Of a stretch of 33,901 nt of DNA, positions 31,355-33,901 are shown piece after piece. The notes beneath the pieces are model-generated. The model was not told the DNA's origin, made no database searches, and worked only from the letters and a program-made list of their open reading frames with translations. Made by a program: the position numbers and the translations under genes. Within the stretch, counting starts at the first letter, position 1. Every line of letters starts with the position of its first letter. The DNA is from Candidatus Eiseniibacteriota bacterium (GTDB lineage Bacteria > Eisenbacteria > RBG-16-71-46): contig JANYBS010000039.1 in NCBI GenBank assembly GCA_025360715.1, positions 1-33,901 of the forward strand, in the 5' to 3' direction.

Positions 31355-33199
31355 ATGCGCGTGCTCTTCGTGACCCAGTACTTCCCGCCCGAGACCGGCG
31401 CCGCGCCTGCGCGCGCCCGGCATCTTGTGCGCGCGCTCGTGCGCGCCGGGCATGAGGTGCGCGTGGTCACGGGGCTGCCGAGCCATCCGGCCGGCGTGAT
31501 CCCGCCGCAGTGGCGCGATAAAGCAGGCACGCGCGAGACATTCGAAGGCGCTGCGCTGGAACGCGTGTGGCTGTACGCGACGCCGAACAAGACCGCGCTG
31601 CGGCGGCTCTGGAACCACCTGAGCTTCGCGCTCTCGGGGCTGCCGGTGCTGCTGTCGGGGCCGGCGCCCGACGTGGTGATCGCGACGACGCCGCCGCTCT
31701 TCCACGGGCTCTCGGCCATGATCGCTGCGCGGCTGCGCGGGGCGGTATTCGTGAACGACTGCCGCGACGACTGGCCGCATGCCGCGATCGCACTGGGCGA
31801 GATGCGGCCCGGTCTGGTGGCGAACGTCCTCGACGGTATCGCGCGCGCGTTCCAGTCGCGTGCGGCGCGCATCCTGGTCGTGACCCCGGGCATGCAGAGC
31901 CAGCTGGCTTCGCGCGGTTTCGAGGCGCGCAGGCTGGTGTTCCTTCCCAATGGTGCGGACACCGAGCTGTTCCGGCCGCGCAGTGGCGCGGGTCTTCCAC
32001 AAGCGAGCGCGGCCGGAGGCCGCGCACCGGCTGAACCGTCGTCGCCCTTCACAGTCCTCTATGCCGGCACGCACGGCCTGGTGCACGGCATGGAAGCCAT
32101 CATGGATGCGGCCGTGCTGCTGCGCGAGGAAGGCGTGCGTTTCCGCTTCGTGGGCGACGGTGTGGCCAAGGCGGCGCTGCAGCAGCGCGCGCAAGCCGAA
32201 AGCCTGACGAACTGCGTCTTCGAGCCCAGCGTCGCGCCGGAGCACCTCGTGGCGCTGCTGCACGAGGCCGATGCGTGCATCGCCACCACGCGCGGCAGCA
32301 GCTTCGCGGGCGAGACGATCCCCGTGAAGATCTTCGACTATCTCGCGGCCGGCTGTCCGGTCGTGGCCGCGGTGTGCGGCGATGCCGCCAGTGTGGTGGA
32401 GCGTTCGGGCGGCGGCCTTGTGGTGCAACCCGAGAGCGGCTCCGCGATCGCCGAAGGCGTGCGGCGGCTCCAGTCCGACTCGGCGTTGCGCGCCCGACTG
32501 GCCGAGTCCGGCCCGCGCTTCGTGGAGCGCGAGCATTCGCGCCGCGCGATCGGCGAGAAGCTCGTCACCACGATCGCGGAAGCGCATACCGAGGCGAAGG
32601 GGCGGGGGATCGCGCCGCGGCCCGCCGGTGTGCATGGTGCGCTCAAGCGCCTGATCGACATCGTGCTGTCGGCCGTGGGCCTGATCGTCGCGTGGCCGGT
32701 GATGCTGCTGCTCGCGACCGTGATCCGGCTCGATTCGAACGGCCCGGCGCTCTTCCGTCAGAGCCGCATCGGCCAGGGCTCGCGGTGGTTCACGCTGCTC
32801 AAGTTCCGCAGCATGGCGGCCGGCACACCCGACCTGGCCACGCACCTGGTGCAGCCCGGCGTCGTACGCGTCACCCGCATCGGCGCGTTCATCCGCCGCA
32901 CGAGCCTGGACGAGCTGCCGCAGCTCTGGAACATCCTGTGCGGCGACATGACGCTCGTGGGCCCGCGCCCCGCGCTCCACAATCAGTACGATCTCATCGC
33001 GCTGCGCCAGCAGGCGGGAGTCGATGCCCTGCTGCCGGGCCTCACGGGCTGGGCGCAGATCAACGGCCGCGACGAGATCCCCATGGCGCAGAAGGTGGCC
33101 TACGACGCCGAGTACCTGGAGCGCCTCTCGCTGGGTTTCGATCTCGAGATCCTCGTGCGCACGGCGCTCACGCTCTTCACCATGCGAGGCGTGCGATGA
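31355..33199 (+). CDS. fusion: GT4 glycosyltransferase (WbuB-like) + intact monotopic phosphoglycosyl transferase
   Basis: A 614-residue two-domain enzyme. The ATG at 31355 has AAGGA 10 nt upstream. Seen: residues 1 to about 410 form a WbuB-like GT4 (FVTQYFPPETGAAPARARH, VNDCRDDWP, FLPNGADTELF, YAGTHGLVHGMEAI, E320-x7-D328 in GETIPVKIFDYLAAG). Residues about 428-614 form a Bac_transf domain with all hallmarks: KRLIDIVLSAVGL plus the re-entrant helix, GPALFRQSRIGQG, KFRSM, the catalytic pair D519-E520 (TSLDELPQL), VGPRP and PGLTGWAQINGR. The second half can transfer phospho-sugar to undecaprenyl phosphate and start the unit; the first would add the second sugar. Fusions of this kind are known among monotopic phosphoglycosyl transferases. 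The operon therefore has its own intact initiator even if the domain at 15580-16200 is dead. The gene overlaps the exosortase start by 4 bp. Confidence 0.93.
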   Translation: MRVLFVTQYFPPETGAAPARARHLVRALVRAGHEVRVVTGLPSHPAGVIPPQWRDKAGTRETFEGAALERVWLYATPNKTALRRLWNHLSFALSGLPVLLSGPAPDVVIATTPPLFHGLSAMIAARLRGAVFVNDCRDDWPHAAIALGEMRPGLVANVLDGIARAFQSRAARILVVTPGMQSQLASRGFEARRLVFLPNGADTELFRPRSGAGLPQASAAGGRAPAEPSSPFTVLYAGTHGLVHGMEAIMDAAVLLREEGVRFRFVGDGVAKAALQQRAQAESLTNCVFEPSVAPEHLVALLHEADACIATTRGSSFAGETIPVKIFDYLAAGCPVVAAVCGDAASVVERSGGGLVVQPESGSAIAEGVRRLQSDSALRARLAESGPRFVEREHSRRAIGEKLVTTIAEAHTEAKGRGIAPRPAGVHGALKRLIDIVLSAVGLIVAWPVMLLLATVIRLDSNGPALFRQSRIGQGSRWFTLLKFRSMAAGTPDLATHLVQPGVVRVTRIGAFIRRTSLDELPQLWNILCGDMTLVGPRPALHNQYDLIALRQQAGVDALLPGLTGWAQINGRDEIPMAQKVAYDAEYLERLSLGFDLEILVRTALTLFTMRGVR

Positions 33200-33901
33200 G
33201 CACGTCGCTCACGAACGTGACGCCGCGCCGCAGCGCGCTGCCGGGCTGGGCACAGCTGCTGCTGCTGATGGTGCCCATCGCGGTGGCCTATCACAACGCG
33301 GCGTCGTCGTTGTGGTCCACGTGGATGACGAACGACAACTACTCGCATGGCCCGCTCGTGCCGCTCACGTCGCTGGCGCTGGTCTGGATACGCCGCGACG
33401 TCCTGCGCGAGCGTGCCGTGGCGCCCGACGCACGCGGGTTGGTCTTGGTGGCTCTCGCGTGCGCGATGCATGTCTTCGGCGTCCGCGCGGATCTCTTCGC
33501 GCTGCAGGGGTGGTCGTTCATCGTGCTGCTCTTCGGGTTGACTCTCGCGCTGCTGGGCATGCCGCTGCTGCGCGCCCTCGCCTTCCCGATCGGCTACCTG
33601 GGCTTCATGCTCACATTCCCGCCAGTCGTCATGAACACGGCGAGCTATGCGCTCAAGGGGATCGCGACCCTGGCGTCCACCGTGATCGCGAGGGCGTGCG
33701 GAGTGGAACTGCACCGCCAAGGCATGTCGATCTTCATCCATGGTGGCGAACTGCGTGTGGAGAACGCTTGCAGCGGCCTGCGCTCGCTGCTGGCACTGCT
33801 CGCGACCGGGACGCTCTTCGCGTACTTCCAGAAAGGCGGCCCGTTGCGCCGCGCCGCCGTACTCGTTGCCGCCCTGCCGATCGCGGTGCTGGGCAACGTG
33901 G
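33196..33901 (+). CDS. exosortase (EpsH/Xrt family), 3' end outside the window
   Basis: A polytopic membrane transpeptidase-like protein that processes and anchors proteins with PEP-CTERM-like tails, typical of Gram-negative bacteria making exopolysaccharide. The ATG at 33196 overlaps the previous stop as ATGA. Seen in the 235 visible codons: TM helices from residue about 18, the family signature NDNYSHGPLVPLTSLALVW, and the likely catalytic Cys192 in ENACSGLRSL. The conserved Arg expected after LGNV lies just beyond the window. The gene is in the operon but no PEP-CTERM substrate gene is visible. The subtype (Xrt letter) cannot be given without the rest. Confidence 0.93.
   Translation, partial: MSTSLTNVTPRRSALPGWAQLLLLMVPIAVAYHNAASSLWSTWMTNDNYSHGPLVPLTSLALVWIRRDVLRERAVAPDARGLVLVALACAMHVFGVRADLFALQGWSFIVLLFGLTLALLGMPLLRALAFPIGYLGFMLTFPPVVMNTASYALKGIATLASTVIARACGVELHRQGMSIFIHGGELRVENACSGLRSLLALLATGTLFAYFQKGGPLRRAAVLVAALPIAVLGNV

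Noticed and set aside
1-33901. CRISPR arrays, insertion sequences, integrase or prophage genes
   Set aside because: No repeat-spacer pattern, transposase-like protein or terminal inverted repeats were seen; the tRNA genes show no adjoining integrase or duplicated 3' end.

Overview
This is a GC-rich (clearly above 60% by eye) bacterial chromosome segment with dense, mostly forward-strand genes. A gingipain-type (C25) peptidase carrying FG-GAP-like repeats and a FlgD-like C-terminal domain, next to a Wzx/Wzy exopolysaccharide locus with an exosortase, suggests a Gram-negative bacterium of the FCB or candidate-phylum kind (Candidatus Eisenbacteria-like). That placement is inferred from protein style; no rRNA or marker gene here proves it. 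All domain names come from reading motifs, not from database searches.

Region 1 (1-3703, minus strand): an M24 metallopeptidase is followed, through an ATGA stop/start overlap, by a UvrD-family helicase whose C-terminal end begins a PD-(D/E)XK-type nuclease domain and runs off the window. Region 2 (3787-10320, plus): a solute-binding-type lipoprotein, then a 1573-residue secreted C25 peptidase ending at a strong intrinsic terminator. Region 3 (10340-13245): gltX, then tRNA-Gln(CUG) and tRNA-Glu(CUC), then an atypical SDR epimerase-like gene.

Region 4 (13289 to the window end): a large exopolysaccharide operon. A compound inverted repeat, a good sigma70-like promoter (TTGACC-N17-TATCAT) and a roughly 220-nt leader with two abutting hairpins precede it. 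The genes run: fused sugar-nucleotide dehydratase/phosphoglycosyl transferase, outer-membrane polysaccharide export protein, co-polymerase/tyrosine kinase, flippase, two GT2, Wzy-type polymerase, polysaccharide deacetylase, three GT4, CapA-like protein, methyltransferase, fused GT4/phosphoglycosyl transferase, and a truncated exosortase. From the flippase onward nearly every junction is a 4-bp stop/start overlap.

Together region 4 encodes a nearly complete Wzx/Wzy pathway: a lipid-linked unit is started by a phosphoglycosyl transferase, extended by up to six glycosyltransferases, modified by methylation and deacetylation, flipped, polymerised, and exported under a kinase-type co-polymerase. 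The most unusual points are the two phosphoglycosyl transferase fusions. The first has a degenerate active site (Asp-Lys where Asp-Glu is expected) and the second is intact. The exosortase inside the same operon links polysaccharide export to protein sorting.
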